Part shown: piece by piece, positions 12,899 to 25,007 of the stretch
Layout: the number at the start of each line of letters is the position of its first letter
How positions within the stretch are numbered: the first letter of the stretch is position 1
Source of the DNA: Panaeolus papilionaceus
Lineage: Eukaryota; Basidiomycota; Agaricomycetes; Agaricales
Length of the DNA: 64,000 bases
Assembly (NCBI GenBank): GCA_015501605.1
Contig: JADNRZ010000010.1
Location: forward strand, 806,001 to 870,000
Direction of reading: 5' to 3'
Made by a program: the position numbers and the translations under genes
Notes under the pieces: generated by a model
Told to the model about the DNA's origin: nothing
The model's input: the letters and a program-made list of their open reading frames with translations, nothing else
The model's database searches: none

Positions 12899-14864
12899 TC
12901 AGCATTTCGATTGACACAAGTCTTCTTCGTCATAGGATCCAGAATACCTGTACTGTAAATGGAAGTATGTCAAGTTGGGGAATAAGGTATCGATAAACCC
13001 TGCCACATTTCGAAGAGCAATTTCCTTCGCTGATTCCGATTCTACTTCTGAGTCAAGTTCTGCGCTTGTCGCTCTGGAGCGGTCTGAACCTGATCGGCGA
13101 GCGGAGGATGAAAACGGGCGTAATGTTATTAGTTCAAAATCCAATATAGCCAGTGGGTGTCCTTTAAATCAAGAGACGGATTAGTTGAGATCAAGAATAT
13201 GCTTGTATTAAAAACATGCATGCCTGATTGTCCTTCGATAAGAGATCCTCGGTCGAAAGCGTCATTTGCAGCAGCCGATAGATCAATTCCATACATCATC
13301 AAGCGCTCAAGATGGCAAAGATACTTGGCTGCTGCAATCAAAGCTCGATGGTCCAGAAATCCATCGTCGGCGCCTTCGGATTGGGATTTTTTGCGGTGTC
13401 GTGGTGGGTTCGATATCCTGAAGCATCGGAGCTCCCTCCATGCCATTGCCATACTTGAAAATTCTTCGCTATCCAAACCTGTAATCTTTGGGTCTGAACA
13501 TTGAAAATGTTGAAGCTTTGAGAGTCCGAGCAAAGGTACAAAGGTGCGCCAGGGGAGAAATAAGGTGGAGTGGTCTTGCCAATAATGGACGACAGGATTT
13601 TCATTTTCCGATCCAAGATCGTCGTCTTGAGTGTCGGAGTCGTCCGAGTCGATCTGGTCCATTACTAAGAGCTCGTAAGCAATGTGTAACTCCTTCAGCT
13701 GTGGGACGCAATGTGCCAAAGCTTCGAACGCAGCCTCCCATTCGTCTTCTCTCGGGTGCTGTTTGGAAGATTGATGCTCGGGCTCATTGTGAAGGAATAG
13801 TTGCGCTTTGACGAGGTGAGAAAATTGGTACATCTTGAAGATTTTACGAGCCACTGCAGGAGATGTAGTGAGGGCAAGATTAGTCAGATCAGTGAAATTG
13901 CGCGATGCAATAGAGACAAGACGAAGGTCGCTTTTCGACTTGATGTAAGGGCACAGAGAGAGCGTCTTTAGTCCTGGTATGGCCGCCAGATGTCCGAAGA
14001 AGTCCACGTCAAAGTTTAGGTAGTATAATCCAAGTTCCTTGACAGAAGTGAGTGTAAACAAAGCTTGAAGTGACGGTAATGAAAGTGGGATCGACATTTG
14101 CAAACGTTGCATTGGATGATTGGGTGTCGTTATGATTGAGTGCAAAAACGAATCCACGTCAGGTATGCACGGCGGGGAATCTGAATTTGAGGTGTTGATC
14201 TTGATATCCCGTAATATGGGCGAAATTAACAGCCGGAGCGGTACATAGAATGGCTCGATTGGGGCATCACGATCACTCGAGTCCAAGTCAATACCAATGC
14301 TCAGATTACGGACGGTTGGGAAGAGGAGTTCGCCGGGATCGAGAGACGCTTGGATGTGCACCCATATCCCTGCATGGATTCTACGTGTGGGGTCATGAAC
14401 TCCTGGTATAGCTGAGCGTAGACATAGAGCGCGGATGCGTCTGTTGTAAGCTTTGAAAGTAGTTAATGATGATGGCGAAAGAGGTGAATCGAGGTAGTAC
14501 TGAAACTAGTCACATGTGAGCTAGACGTTTCAAACGCGAGGACCAGCCTGCGAAATGCCCACACCATGTTCTGGATTCCCTTATTGTTCCTATGATCTTC
14601 GGATTCGCCAGCCAAGGGTCTCGTTTTGACGCCCTCGATCAATCCGACGAGTCGTTCCAGACTATCGCATGCGTACCACAACATATTAAGTGCAGGCTCC
14701 AGAAAGGTCTTGCATGTAAGGGCTGCTGAGAGGCAATGCCTTGGATTGACCTGGAAATCAGCATCGTCCTCTCTCCATGCCCACATTGTGGGATCATGGG
14801 AAAGGAGCCGCAGGAAGTGGAAAATCTGGGCAAGAATATCTATTGTTTGAAGAGCCTGATGCAT
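12899..14864 (-). CDS. F-box/LRR-like protein 4 (MHQALQ type)
   Basis: The start MHQALQTIDILAQIFHFL at 14864 and the following CLSAALTCKTFLEPALNMLW match the MHxALQ F-box family, as in the gene at 8.5-10.4 kb. The second exon begins YYLDSPLSPSS near 14500 after a tttcag acceptor; its donor is ambiguous (about 14565 or 14543). LRR-like segments follow (VKELGLYYLNFD, PGLKTLSLCPYI, FTDLTNLALTTS, CVPQLKELHIAYELL) with an acidic loop (DSDDSDTQDDD). The last junction has no GT donor in the right phase, but a GC-AG intron at 13223-13162 (gcatgc...taaag, 62 nt) joins ...EGQSG to HPLAILDFELITLRPF in frame, so the gene can be read as intact. Predicted SCF adaptor, substrate unknown. Confidence 0.75.
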
Positions 14865-15145
14865 CAATAAACTGAACTTTGGGTTTTGGAAGTCTGAACA
14901 CGGTCTCCGTTTGCCTGAATGTCGATCCGAGGTGTTTGGTATGGTGGCCCTGGTCAAAGTTTCGTCAAAGTCTACAGGGGCATAACACAACAAGAACATG
15001 CGATGGTCACAGGACTGTGACTTCTTTGATTCATTTATTAGCCATGTTGCACTCTCAAGTTCCGGACCACTCCGTCAATTGGACGCTCTTGTGAACCTTC
15101 CTGCACTCTGAACGTGTCGCGTATCTACTGGCCAGCGAAGCAAGC

Positions 15146-16732
15146 ATGAATACCACAGAAGGTATGGTCGTGACAGTGAAAAGCTCTGAGCGGGGGAGAG
15201 AGTACGGCGGGGACCCGGTCATATTGAGTAAGCAGCATCTCTTAAGCTCTCCGATGCGTGTTAGCTAACAACGTTCGTGGGCTATAATCTAGAAAAGAAG
15301 GGCATAAAGTTCTCAGATCTTCCCGAAGATGTGTACTCTGTCTTGATTGACCTTGTGGCTGCCCTTGACGAAAACCTAGCGGAGCACGATGCTCATCAAA
15401 ACAACGAACAGACCAACTACGGCTCCGGCAGGAGATTCTTCTTTGCCCATCCTAATCTACTGACACTCTCTTTGGTTGGATGTCGTGCCCTCGTTCCTCT
15501 CTGTCGTCGGCATATTTTTCGCGTCGTAGAAGTATGGAGCCCTAATAGTAACTCCAACGGAGATTGGTATTTTGACAAGAGTTTTCAACATAGAAGACTC
15601 GAAGATCTCTTAAACGTATCACCACACCTCGCATACTATATCAGGGATGTCCTTTGGCTACTTGGAAAAAACTCTGAAGACAAACCAGCCGCCAGTCTAT
15701 TTCAGCTCCCTAGACTTCGATCGATGACGCTCAAGGGACGGATGCATGATCCGACCGACATGTCAATGATGCCAAATACTGTCTCTGTATTGCAACACTT
15801 CATAACTTTACCTGGTTTTACGTCGATACATCTCATCGACATTCAAAATGTCTGTATTCTTCCCCTCATAAAAGCGTGCCCTACTTTGCAGGATGTTGGT
15901 CTCGAAAGGGTATCGAGTCTCCATCATTGCCCTGCATGGACGGCTTTCTGCGGGGATCCCAACGCGGTTTCGAACATGCCGTCCGTTCGGTCCTTGTCGA
16001 TCTCGCGTCCCATTGACACGACATTCTGTCTGAAAACTTTCGAGGACATTCTAATTGCGTCGCCAAGGCTCACGTCAGCTCATCTCTACTGTAAGATTCC
16101 TACTTATCTGGTCGCTGATTGTTTTTATTTCTGATCACAAAATTAATGGTTTTACAGGGATTCATTATTCAGGAAAAAACGAGGGTTTTCACTTTCCGAC
16201 TATAAAGTCCTGGAATCCATCCATTCACCACCGCCAGGTTGAGAGTGAGGTCACGACACTCATGAGTCGATGCGGCGAGACGCTTCGTCATCTCAAACTC
16301 GACATGTTCTACCATTCGCGCAACCTCATTCTCAATGACTTGGGTCGTATCTTATCATCTCTGACCAGCTTCCCGAACGTCATTGAGACACTCGACATCT
16401 CCCTCCCATATCCTGGCAACGAATGCATTGAATCGGTGCTGCCCGATGTCCCCATATCATCGTGGAGTAGCCTCGACAACGTTCTATCCTCATTCCCTTC
16501 CCTCAAGAGACTTTCGATCAAGATTATGTTCTACGTATGGTCTGAGTATAAAATTCAGACAGGATTTGGAGGTCTCATACGCCAGTGCCTGAGGCGCTAC
16601 GAGGAGAACTTGCGCACATTAAGGTCAAGCACTCGGATTAGATTTTCGTTTACTATATCCATGGATACCGAAGACACCGAGCTTCGATATCGGAATCTGA
16701 ACATTACAGAGGTCACAGGTCCCTCTAAGTAA
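15146..16732 (+). CDS. F-box-like protein 5
   Basis: Three exons in frame: 15146-15227, 15293-16090 and 16158-16732, with introns of 65 and 67 nt; 484 residues. After a short charged leader comes IKFSDLPEDVYSVLIDLVAA, an F-box-like first helix, then an insert and LTLSLVGCRALVPLCRRHIF as the second part of the box. The body has irregular Leu-rich segments (LRSMTLKGRM, FTSIHLIDIQNVC, LRHLKLDMFYHSRNL, LKRLSIKIMFYVW). The start was chosen because the exon 1 donor phase (1) completes the Lys codon at the acceptor near 15293. It is divergent from the F-box gene at 12.9-14.9 kb, sharing only a 280-bp upstream region. Confidence 0.7.
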
Positions 16733-17163
16733 CCTTTTCGAACGTATATACCGTATCTTTACAATATGTACTCCTTAACTTCCTGCTTCGATGTCCGTCG
16801 CGCGTTCGGAAGCTTATTCCCACATTAATAAATGACCACTGTATAAATAAACTCTGAAAATGAGCGCCCATAGTTTCATAGAAGGTTCAAATTATCTGAT
16901 TCCCAGCTATTCACTGCTGGGGCAGATGTCACTTAAAATGAGAACACTGAGCGGCATTCGCAAGACCCAATTGGAGGTATCGAGAAAACCTTTGTATCGA
17001 ACTAGAGTTTGTACATGAAATAAATACGTGAAGATTTCACCAAGCCTCGCAGGCTTTCAAATAAGTTACGCAGACTATGGGAAAGGAAATGACAATAAAT
17101 ATTTACAGCCACTATGCACCACCGCCCTTACTCAGTGTATCATTTTGAAACAGGCGCGACGCT
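16733..17163. other. Convergent intergenic
   Basis: About 430 bp between the stop of the + strand F-box gene and the stop of the minus-strand P450. It should hold two facing 3' UTRs; AATAAA-like boxes occur near 16829 and 16843 on the + strand. Nothing else was recognised. Confidence 0.4.
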
Positions 17164-19382
17164 TTAAAATTTGTAACCCTGGCCCCTCGCGACCTCGATG
17201 AGCTCCCGCCATTCGTTCGAACGGGGTGTGATGTCGCATTCGAATGGTTTTTTGTGTCTGTCGTAGACACGCTGAAATAAGCTTTGGTCAATTAGAATGT
17301 TAACTGTACGCACCCAAGAAGCCCCCGCTCATCGAACTCGTCGCTAATCTCAATCTCCTTTCCATTCTTGTCAATTTTCTTCCTCAATTGGAAGCACGCG
17401 AGCGTCGTCACGATCATTAGCCACAACTAAAAAAAGTCCATCGGTCAATAAAATGCCGTTTCGTTGTCTCGGGAAGGTCGTTGGACTTACTGTGCTGCTT
17501 GCAACATATTTACCGACGCAGGCTCTGATTTCGAAGGAGTGTAAGTTGATGGCTATCAAGGATAGAATTTCTGATAGCCGCTCACCGTCTGCCAAATCCG
17601 TAAGCCAAGATTCGATCGTCGTCGTTCAACTCGCCCGTCTCGTTGAAAAACCTGTCTGGGTTGAATGCGTATGCATCAGGGCCGTAGTGTTTCTCTTCGC
17701 GGTTAATAGCCCTACAGTTAGTCAGCGATTGACAATCCACAGTTCGAACCTCTCAACCTACCAAATATTCGCGTAAATTACAGTTCCTATTTGAGAACGG
17801 AATGTCAATACCATATACAGACCAATTTAAAACGATGCATGTCATACCTTTTGGAATAAAGTATCCCTTGTACCAGTCGTCTTCTGTGCTTACATGAGCA
17901 AGGCCCATCACGATGGGAGGATACCACCTGAGAATTTCACGATAGATAGCCTCGATGTATGGGAGGGACGGTCTGTCTTCGAATGTCGGGAGGCGAGGAG
18001 AGCCTAGAACACTGTCGAGCTCCGCATGAGCCTTTGCCTGAACCTCTGGATGTGTCGTCAATAGATAAAAGAACGTCTTGGTTGCAGAGATGGTCTGGAT
18101 AGTGCTATTAGATTAGCACATCATTATTCAGGTTAATGTAAAGGGGGAACATACTGTGTCGGCCGCGTCTGTTTTGGATAAAGTGAGATATGTAAGTAAG
18201 CTCCAAGTCAAACCTTTCACTCTCAGGGAAACACATACCTGAGTATACCGTGTTGGCAACGTTCAATATAGTCCTCTCCTCTTCCTCAGTAGCACCGACT
18301 GTTTGCTTCTTCTCCATAAAGTTTCCAACGAGCGACGGGATCGCACGCCCTTTGTCCTTGGTGCATTATCAGTGACTATATGCGCAACCGTTGTCAATAA
18401 TTAATACCATATCTCGCAGAAGCGCCTCCACTGGAACTCTCTTCATCTCTTCAGTAAGGGCTTTGACCTTCTTCGTAATCCTCTGCGTCCACGTCCATGG
18501 CACATATCTCAAAATGGGCAAGAGATTAACAAAGCTGCCACCTATTGCGACAACTTTAAGCCCGAGCTCGACGCTCTTATCTGCTGCTACAATAGCTGGG
18601 TCATCGAGAGATTCAACCTCGTAGCCATACATTGTCGTCAGCGGAATCGAAATAGAAAGCCTCCAGGAATAATTGTCAGCACCGACAACTTTGACATCAG
18701 ACTGATACTGCCGAAGTGAGCTTACATTTTATTGTGGTCCTCAAATTTCTCAGGCGCATCCAGTAAACTGGCCATCATATCGTGTACTTTTCTGATCTGA
18801 ACAGGGTAGTACTGGGGCGCTGATTCCCTCTTGAAGTTCTGCTGGCAGATGCGCCTGTGATTCCGCCAGACGTCGTCGTATCTGAACGACGCGATGTTGT
18901 AGTCCCATCCCATCCTAGATCCAGCGTTAGTTTGTGTGATGGAGAAGTGGCGTTGCCAAGACGAATCCGTGAGCGGCAAATGACTTACATATCTCGAGTC
19001 GCCAACACGACTCTGTCTGAGTAGATAGATGCCCTCTTCTCGAACAGCTCTTCCGCATCTTCTCTAGAGTGAAGTACAATTATCCTCCTTCCCAGTGCAT
19101 TAAGGCCCACCATGCTACCTGATGTATCATGAACAATCAATGCGGTGAATAGTAACTCAGCACACAACGAGACGCACTGTTGAACTCCTTAGACCATGCT
19201 AGGTACTTTCTCGTCGGCTTGTCAACAGGGATATCGAGTGCATTTCCGATTAAGAAACGGGGCTTAGGGCCTGGTGGAAAGGGTTCTTCTTTCTTCTTCA
19301 AAGCATATCTTGCAACAATGGCAATTCCAGCGACTGCGAGCGCTGTAGGCAGGGGAGGCAAAGAGGAAATGGTATCAGTCAT
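17164..19382 (-). CDS. Cytochrome P450 monooxygenase (OrdA-like)
   Basis: Eleven minus-strand exons fit a 521-residue P450: 19382-19178, 19118-18989, 18914-18726, 18660-18408, 18356-18239, 18168-18155, 18094-17823, 17711-17586, 17524-17491, 17426-17310, 17271-17164. All junctions keep frame. The N-terminus has a membrane anchor (ALAVAGIAIVARYAL) and PFPPGPKP hinge. Then come MGWDYN...VWRNHRRICQQNF (helix C WxxxR), a helix-I-like DAADTTIS, ExxR as REILR, the PDRF block (FNPDRFFNETGEL) and heme loop YGFGRRACVGKYVA with the Cys ligand; the first Phe of the usual FxxGxRxC is Tyr. OrdA-like P450s are microsomal enzymes of secondary metabolism or xenobiotic turnover; the substrate cannot be inferred. 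Exon 6 is only 14 nt. No biosynthetic partner genes are adjacent. Confidence 0.93.
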
Positions 19383-19799
19383 AATCAGGCCTAGGAGGAT
19401 GAGATTGAAGAGGAGAGAAGAGGAGAGTTAGGAGAACCGAGAATTCTGACACTCGCCTTAAGAACTTGGTCGGGTCAATGGGAACGTGTCATATTGCATG
19501 AATGACGGAGGTTCACAAGCTCGGTATGTGCAGGGTTGGATTAGATCTTAGATAGATGCGCCCAAACAGAGCCTTTGAAGCCTTTCTAACCTGACTCTGG
19601 GGGCGCAGTGAGAACAAGCTCGATTGCACCCACGTGTGGGATTGGAGAAACCGCAGGGCGATAATTTCTGTGATGCATTCGGACAACATCGCTAATGAAT
19701 ATAAGGGTTCTTCTATCCTGATTTGTGTAGCCAGATATCACAAGCAACATAAATATAGGCGACTCGTCATAAGATAAGCAGCAATAGACTACCTAAAGC
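19383..19799. promoter_or_regulatory. Upstream region of the P450 gene
   Basis: About 420 bp between the P450 start and the left target-site duplication of the transposon at 19807. It must contain the P450 promoter, but no clear TATA element or binding site was found. The transposon therefore sits roughly 425 bp upstream of the P450 start codon. Confidence 0.35.
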
Positions 19800-19806
19800 A
19801 ACCTAA
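19800..19806 (+). repeat. Left target-site duplication of the 1.0 kb element
   Basis: AACCTAA, repeated exactly at 20808-20814 on the other side of the element. Confidence 0.75.
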
Positions 19807-20807
19807 TGGTGATGCCCAATCCCTATGATGGCCGCGGACCAAGGCTTGTCACAACTCTGTGACTCGCTGTGACATTTACACCCATTTTTCGAATCAGGTC
19901 AATGGGCCCTCGAAACATATATAATCCCCTGTAATTTTTGGTGAAATACACTCGCATATGGATAATACACTCGCATACATATTTTTTCAACGGAAATATA
20001 ATGTAGTGACACTAAAATCCCCTGATCACTGTCTTTCTCCATCAAATCAGCGCATCTTGGGAGTCTGATCCGCTGTGTGCACAGCCACAGATGCTATGAT
20101 CAATCATAATCTGTCCACAGACACCTAACTGTTTCTTGAAATTCTCAACAGTCCCGCAACATATTGCCACAAAATGTTTTGAGACAGGTAGAATGTATTC
20201 TAGAAATGCTATTTCCTTGGTCAAACAGCCAAATTTTATATTTCTATATAATTATTTAAAGGACCAGACTGCACTTCATATTAGTGTTAACTAGAAGAGG
20301 ATGGAGACGGATGCAACTTCTGTTGCCAGATGAATACCATAGCCCTATGTTTTTTTAAATTTTGAACAACGCTATAAGAGCAGAATATTTATAATGCCCC
20401 TCGAAGTACCTTAAACAGCCCTTCTTGGGGTGCTATCTAACCTTATACAAGCAAATTTAAATATTTTGCTCTTATAGTGACCTTCAAACAACTTATCCAA
20501 ACAACTTTGCTCTGCAACCCGAAGCTCAGAAAGGTGTTTCCAACAAGTTCCTCATGAGGTGGGTTTTGATGTCAAATTTGGCAGGGATTTTGCATATATC
20601 TATGATTTTCTTTTTTCCCTTGCACATTTTAAATAAAAAAATCTTATAGAGTCGTGCGTATTGAATATTAGAAGGGAATTCACCCCACAAAAGTTTCAGA
20701 ATCGTGTTGTGTAAAGCAGGAGCCACCTGATTCAAGATATGAAGCCCCTAGGCGGTTGTGACACCGTGGGACTTGAACTCGGCCATCACAGGGATTGGGC
20801 ATCACCA
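19807..20807. mobile_element. Non-autonomous DNA transposon, ~1.0 kb, inverted ends
   Basis: The left end TGGTGATGCCCAATCCCT (19807-) continues to TGATGGCCG; the right end carries the same sequence in reverse complement, ending at 20807. The first 28 bases match with one difference (A/G at position 19). Both ends are flanked by AACCTAA (19800-19806 and 20808-20814), a 7-bp target duplication, or 8 bp if the following T is counted. The interior is AT-rich and has only short unrelated open frames, so no transposase is encoded. A 7-8 bp duplication is compatible with hAT-like or similar cut-and-paste superfamilies, but the ends do not let me assign one. Confidence 0.8.
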
Positions 20808-20859
20808 AACCTAATAATAGGTGCAATTTTAGAAAACTCTAAGGTGCCAAAGTGGTGGG

Positions 20860-21660
20860 AATGAGCAGAAGAAGGGTTATCGGATCTTCCATTACTAACG
20901 TGCTTCGAAGTTCGGCGAGGTGCATGAAAATGTTTCAACATGCCCGAGCGGTGTGTCGACGTAAAAGTTGGAGAAGGCGCTGCTCAGACCACCGAATTCT
21001 GAGCGAGATAATCTGCACTCCGACGCGCTCGGGATGGTGGCGTTGACTGAAATATTGAAAATCCTACCACCAGGTCGGTCGAATTTCAAGTGCGTAAAAT
21101 TGAAAATGTTGGCGATGGTGCGTCCAGCCTTGACTTCTTCCCGAAACTATGGAATATAACACATGGTTGGCGAATATGAAGAAGAGATATCAAGGTGCGC
21201 GCATCCGACGACCACTAGTACATTGAAAGAATGAATCGGTCATGAACAGGAGGTTACTGGGCCATAGAATGAGATTAAGAGTATCAAGTCGAACCGTCTT
21301 GTTACAAAGAGGGATACTTTGATGAATTGATAAGACACATGATGCCGAAACAAAGCGGGAGGCGCTGGGATTAATGATAGGTCCACCATTCAAAGTAGGC
21401 CTGTGCTTTCTACTCTTCGCAAACAACCTTAACATGATATTGTGTTGCAAACGGTGCTTTCTACCATCTCCGTGGGCTTCGCTGCTGCAAGCCTGAACTC
21501 GTAATTTGCGAGTCTTGCTCCGGTTCCGGGACGCCTAAAAGACCTGGTGCACTGGTGTCTACGCGACCCCCGCGGAGTCGTATAACTGGACCTGCACAAT
21601 GGGAAAACACAAGCAATACGCCTACGACAATAAGGCGTTGCAAATTTAATAAGTGAAATC
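20860..21660 (-). pseudogene. Possible degenerate gene for a small secreted protein
   Basis: On the minus strand four consecutive open segments look coding but lie in different frames. About 21650-21460 reads a hydrophobic leader (LQRLIVVGVLLVFSHCAG) with an upstream stop and no ATG in frame. About 21395-21190 reads NGGPIINPSASRFVSASCVL and continues Cys-rich. About 21150-20895 reads NIFNFTHLKFDRPGGRIFNI followed by a beta-like, Thr/Ser/Cys-containing end. The segments have the composition of a secreted or cell-surface protein, but no family was recognised and not all junctions have proper splice sites. It may be a real gene with unusual introns or a decayed one. Confidence 0.25.
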
Positions 21661-21739
21661 ATCTTCTTCGAATGACGAGAGATGTATTGCTTACCAGGGT
21701 AAAGAGAACATTCTCTTCGGACGTGTTTCAAGCTATCCC

Positions 21740-22586
21740 TAACGTCCTACCTTACAATTCGTAGTTCGTTATCTACCGCAGGGTGTACTTGAATTTTAGC
21801 CACCGAGTAGAATCAAAAACAAGTAATATGGTAGGTGCTGACTTTGCAAGAAGTCTGCGCAGGCATCATAGTCGTGGGAATCTGCTCTTGTCATGAGGGT
21901 CCTCAGGGTAACATGGCGATGAACAAAAGCGTGGAGTTCACCGTAGCCACAGTAGAGAGATAAATATGGGCGTTGAGTAGTCTGGTTTCTGCATCTGCCC
22001 ATTTGAGAATTTGCCATTCCAGGCGCGACGCACGTCCACACTCCAAAATAACACGCCTTGTTTGCCCTTTCTCGTGGTGTTCATTATGTATGGAAAAGCA
22101 TCACTCAGTAGAGATCAATGCTGATTTAATTGGTTGGTGAATACTATTCCTCATCAACTCAGGTAGCAGAGTAACTTAGGCCGTTCATTGAAAGGTTTTG
22201 TTCAGCGTAACCCAGACAGCCCCTATGTGGTTCCGGGCCGCTCCACCCGCGAAGCGCCAATCACGGGCTTGGACGAAACGGGAAGGCCAGAGTGACTTGC
22301 TGTCGTGTTTGTTGCCTACTACAACGTTCTTTGCGCTTTCAACGCCGGTATGTCCTATCATTAAGGCTTTTATAGAAATATATTGATATAGAAAATAACA
22401 CAGATTACTCTATTTTAGGGTTTTACTCGCCTGCACCGGTGGATGAAGTGGGTTTGTTGACAGCAGGATTGCAACAGGTTTCAGGTTATTGTGGTCACTG
22501 GTGCGCTTTATTTGATTGAATTGCGGACTGTCACTGACTTGGTCTGTACATTCCTTCAGTTGAACTTTGACTTGTGAAAGAGGGCT
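21740..22586. other. Intergenic, nothing firmly recognised
   Basis: About 850 bp upstream of the zinc-transporter-like gene. A minus-strand open frame at 22041-21796 (82 codons) and a + strand one at 22198-22386 have no recognisable content. The 3' part must hold the promoter of the gene at 22587. Confidence 0.35.
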
Positions 22587-25007
22587 ATGTCCACCCATAT
22601 TCATAAGCGGAAAACCAGTAAAGATGCGGAGGAGACTACAAATATCGTCTCTAGTGCAGATCAGCTGCCTGTTCCAAAGCTAGATTTGCCACCGTCAAGG
22701 TATCGAACCCAGTCAACACCTCACAATTATGGTCATAGTCGGAGTTCTTCGTTGGCAAATGGACCTCCACCCTCGGCAGGTCCTTACAGGACCAGTTTTG
22801 CCGCACCCCCACTCAATGGCAACGGTTCTGCATCTGCATCACCGTATAGAACATCCTTTGGCCCACAAACACAACCACCACCATCCATGAATGGCCATTA
22901 TCGAACGCGATCAATATCGACGCCGTTCACCCCAACTTCTCCCTCACCGCTCGCCTCATCTTTCAACCCGACCCAAACTCAACCTGCTCAACGGTTACCC
23001 GCTCCATCAACCTCCCCGAATAACCCTTCTTCATTTCGTTTTCCTTCCATGAATTCATCACAATCAAGCCAAGACTCAATGGACACAAAACCCAGCAGAC
23101 GTCACACTAGAATTCATTCCCGCAATTTATCCGTTTTCTTTCCCCGTCCTGGGTCCCTGCCGCATAGCACGATATCGGAAGATGGCTCGCAAGAAGTCGA
23201 GCTACCTGTTGATGAAGAAGCTCCTTTAATACCAGCTGCCAGTCCAAGCGTCAATTTATCTGGTCACCGACGTGGTCATCAACCTATAACACCTCTAGGC
23301 CAGGGCTTTACTTTTGGATCCAAGCCACCGCCCAAGCCCACTGATGAGTACCTCACCGGTCCAACATCTGCAACCTCCAGGCGAGGGCATCACCACAAGC
23401 ATTCCATGTCGCACAATTTCTTCTCCTTTTTAGAACCAGGCTCCACCGAACTTACACCTACAGGATCTACAGAGCTGCATACGCAACCTGCCCCGATCCC
23501 CCAGTCTCCTTGGGGCCCAATATCTGCAATTCCTGATTCTGCAGCCCCCAACGGGCAATCTGGTTTCAAGGTCCCGCCCGTACCAAGAGATACCGGATCT
23601 GATCTCTCAGACGAACCGCAGCAGATGGCCATGGGCAGTATAACAGCAGCGACTGTCCAATTTGTGCTTGGCGCGTGGTTATGGGTTGTTGGACAGCAAG
23701 TCGGATCGCTCTCGTGTACCGGAGTTGGATATTGGGTTGTTTTTGATTCGTTTGGAATTGCTCTCAGCCATCTTGTTCCAGCATGGCTGGCGTCGACACA
23801 CAAATTGAATGTTTCTGAAAAGGAGCGGCTGTCAATCAGACGGCCCTATGGGTAACAGAATCTCCTTTTCTTCCAACGACACCTTTTGATGGTTTTTACA
23901 GGAATGGCCGTTTAAAGACTGTTCTCTTGTTTTCACAGACAGTGTATCTGATGTTCTCATCAGTATATGTCTGCAAAGAAACAGTCGAGCATCTTTTACT
24001 GAGCGCCGGAGGAGGAGAAGGACATCATCACCACCATGGTGATGAGGTGGCTATTGGGTAAAATCCATCGCTTTACCCTACACATAAAGATTGGCTAACG
24101 ACTCCCTACGCTAGCATTGACTTTCCTATTTTTATGATCTTTATCACCTTCATTTCTCTGTTCACCACTGCATACGTTTATAATAACCACTCGAAACTGG
24201 TTGACAGTAAGCTCAATTTCCATTGCCCCTGATAACGTACTAAATTTTTTCACTCCAGTCTCTGGTAATCGCATACCCAGCCCCAGCTCTATCATTCGTT
24301 CAATATGGTCTCCATCTCGACATACCCACGAGCTTCCACCAACCACTCCTTTGGGTCTTGTATTTTCTAATCCATTCGTTGCCTGTCCCTTATTTTTCTG
24401 TGCATCCGTGCTATCTGTGGCTCTGATCCTCACACCGTACGCACCATCTCTGCTTTCTCACCATCATCACGCTGATGAACCTTTTAGACACCAACACCGA
24501 GTCGGAGACCTCATTCTAGCATCAATAATTGCTGTTCTGACATTCAAGGTCGCATACCGGTCGTCGGTGGTTCTGGGTACTGTGCTCCTTCAAACGTCTC
24601 CCCCTCGTGGTTTGGCCAGCGGGAAGATGGAAGCTTTCCTCCGTGCCATGCGCGAGGTCAGTCTCATTCACTTATTCACATATGCCATCGAATACTAATA
24701 TCCCATTCATTGACTCTAACAGGTCGAGCGCCACCCTCAAGTCCTACATCTCCCAGCTCCCCACATCTGGCAGCTCACACCCAGTTCTACGGACGCGTCG
24801 AAAGTTGGCAGCAAATCCTCCGCTTCTGAGTCCCTCGTCGTGACGTTGGAGTTACACGTCAGGGAAGATTTGAGTGATGATGATGTTTTGAAACTCACCA
24901 GGTGGGCCTGGGAGCGCTGTGTGAGTGCGTTGGGATCGTTGAAGGATTATCGCGAGTTAGGGGAAGTTGGAGGGCCGGAGGTGACTGTTGGGGTTGTTAG
25001 GGGATGA
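22587..25007 (+). CDS. Zrg17/Msc2-type cation diffusion facilitator (zinc transport subunit)
   Basis: Five exons in frame: 22587-23851, 23902-24057, 24115-24206, 24259-24656 and 24723-25007 (731 residues). The first ~330 residues are disordered, rich in Ser/Pro/Thr, with HSRNLSVFFPRPGSL, a block shared with fungal Zrg17-like zinc transporters, and PYRTSF repeated twice. Membrane helices follow (FVLGAWLWVVG, VLLFSQTVYLMFSSVYVC, FMIFITFISLFTTAYVY, then VACPLFFCASVLSVALIL), with a His-rich loop (GEGHHHHHGDE) and a second one (SHHHHADEPFRHQHR). In active CDF proteins helices 2 and 5 carry HxxxD zinc sites; here the first reads VFDSFGIALS, with Gly at the His position, as expected for the non-transporting Zrg17-like partner of an Msc2-type heterodimer in the ER or early secretory pathway. 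The partner is not in the window. Confidence 0.78.

Noticed and set aside
20740..20800. tRNA-like T-arm (GAGTTCAAGTCCCAC on the minus strand) with GATGGCCGAG nearby
   Set aside because: The two parts are adjacent with no anticodon arm between them, and they lie inside the terminal inverted repeat of the 1.0 kb transposon. No complete cloverleaf can be drawn.
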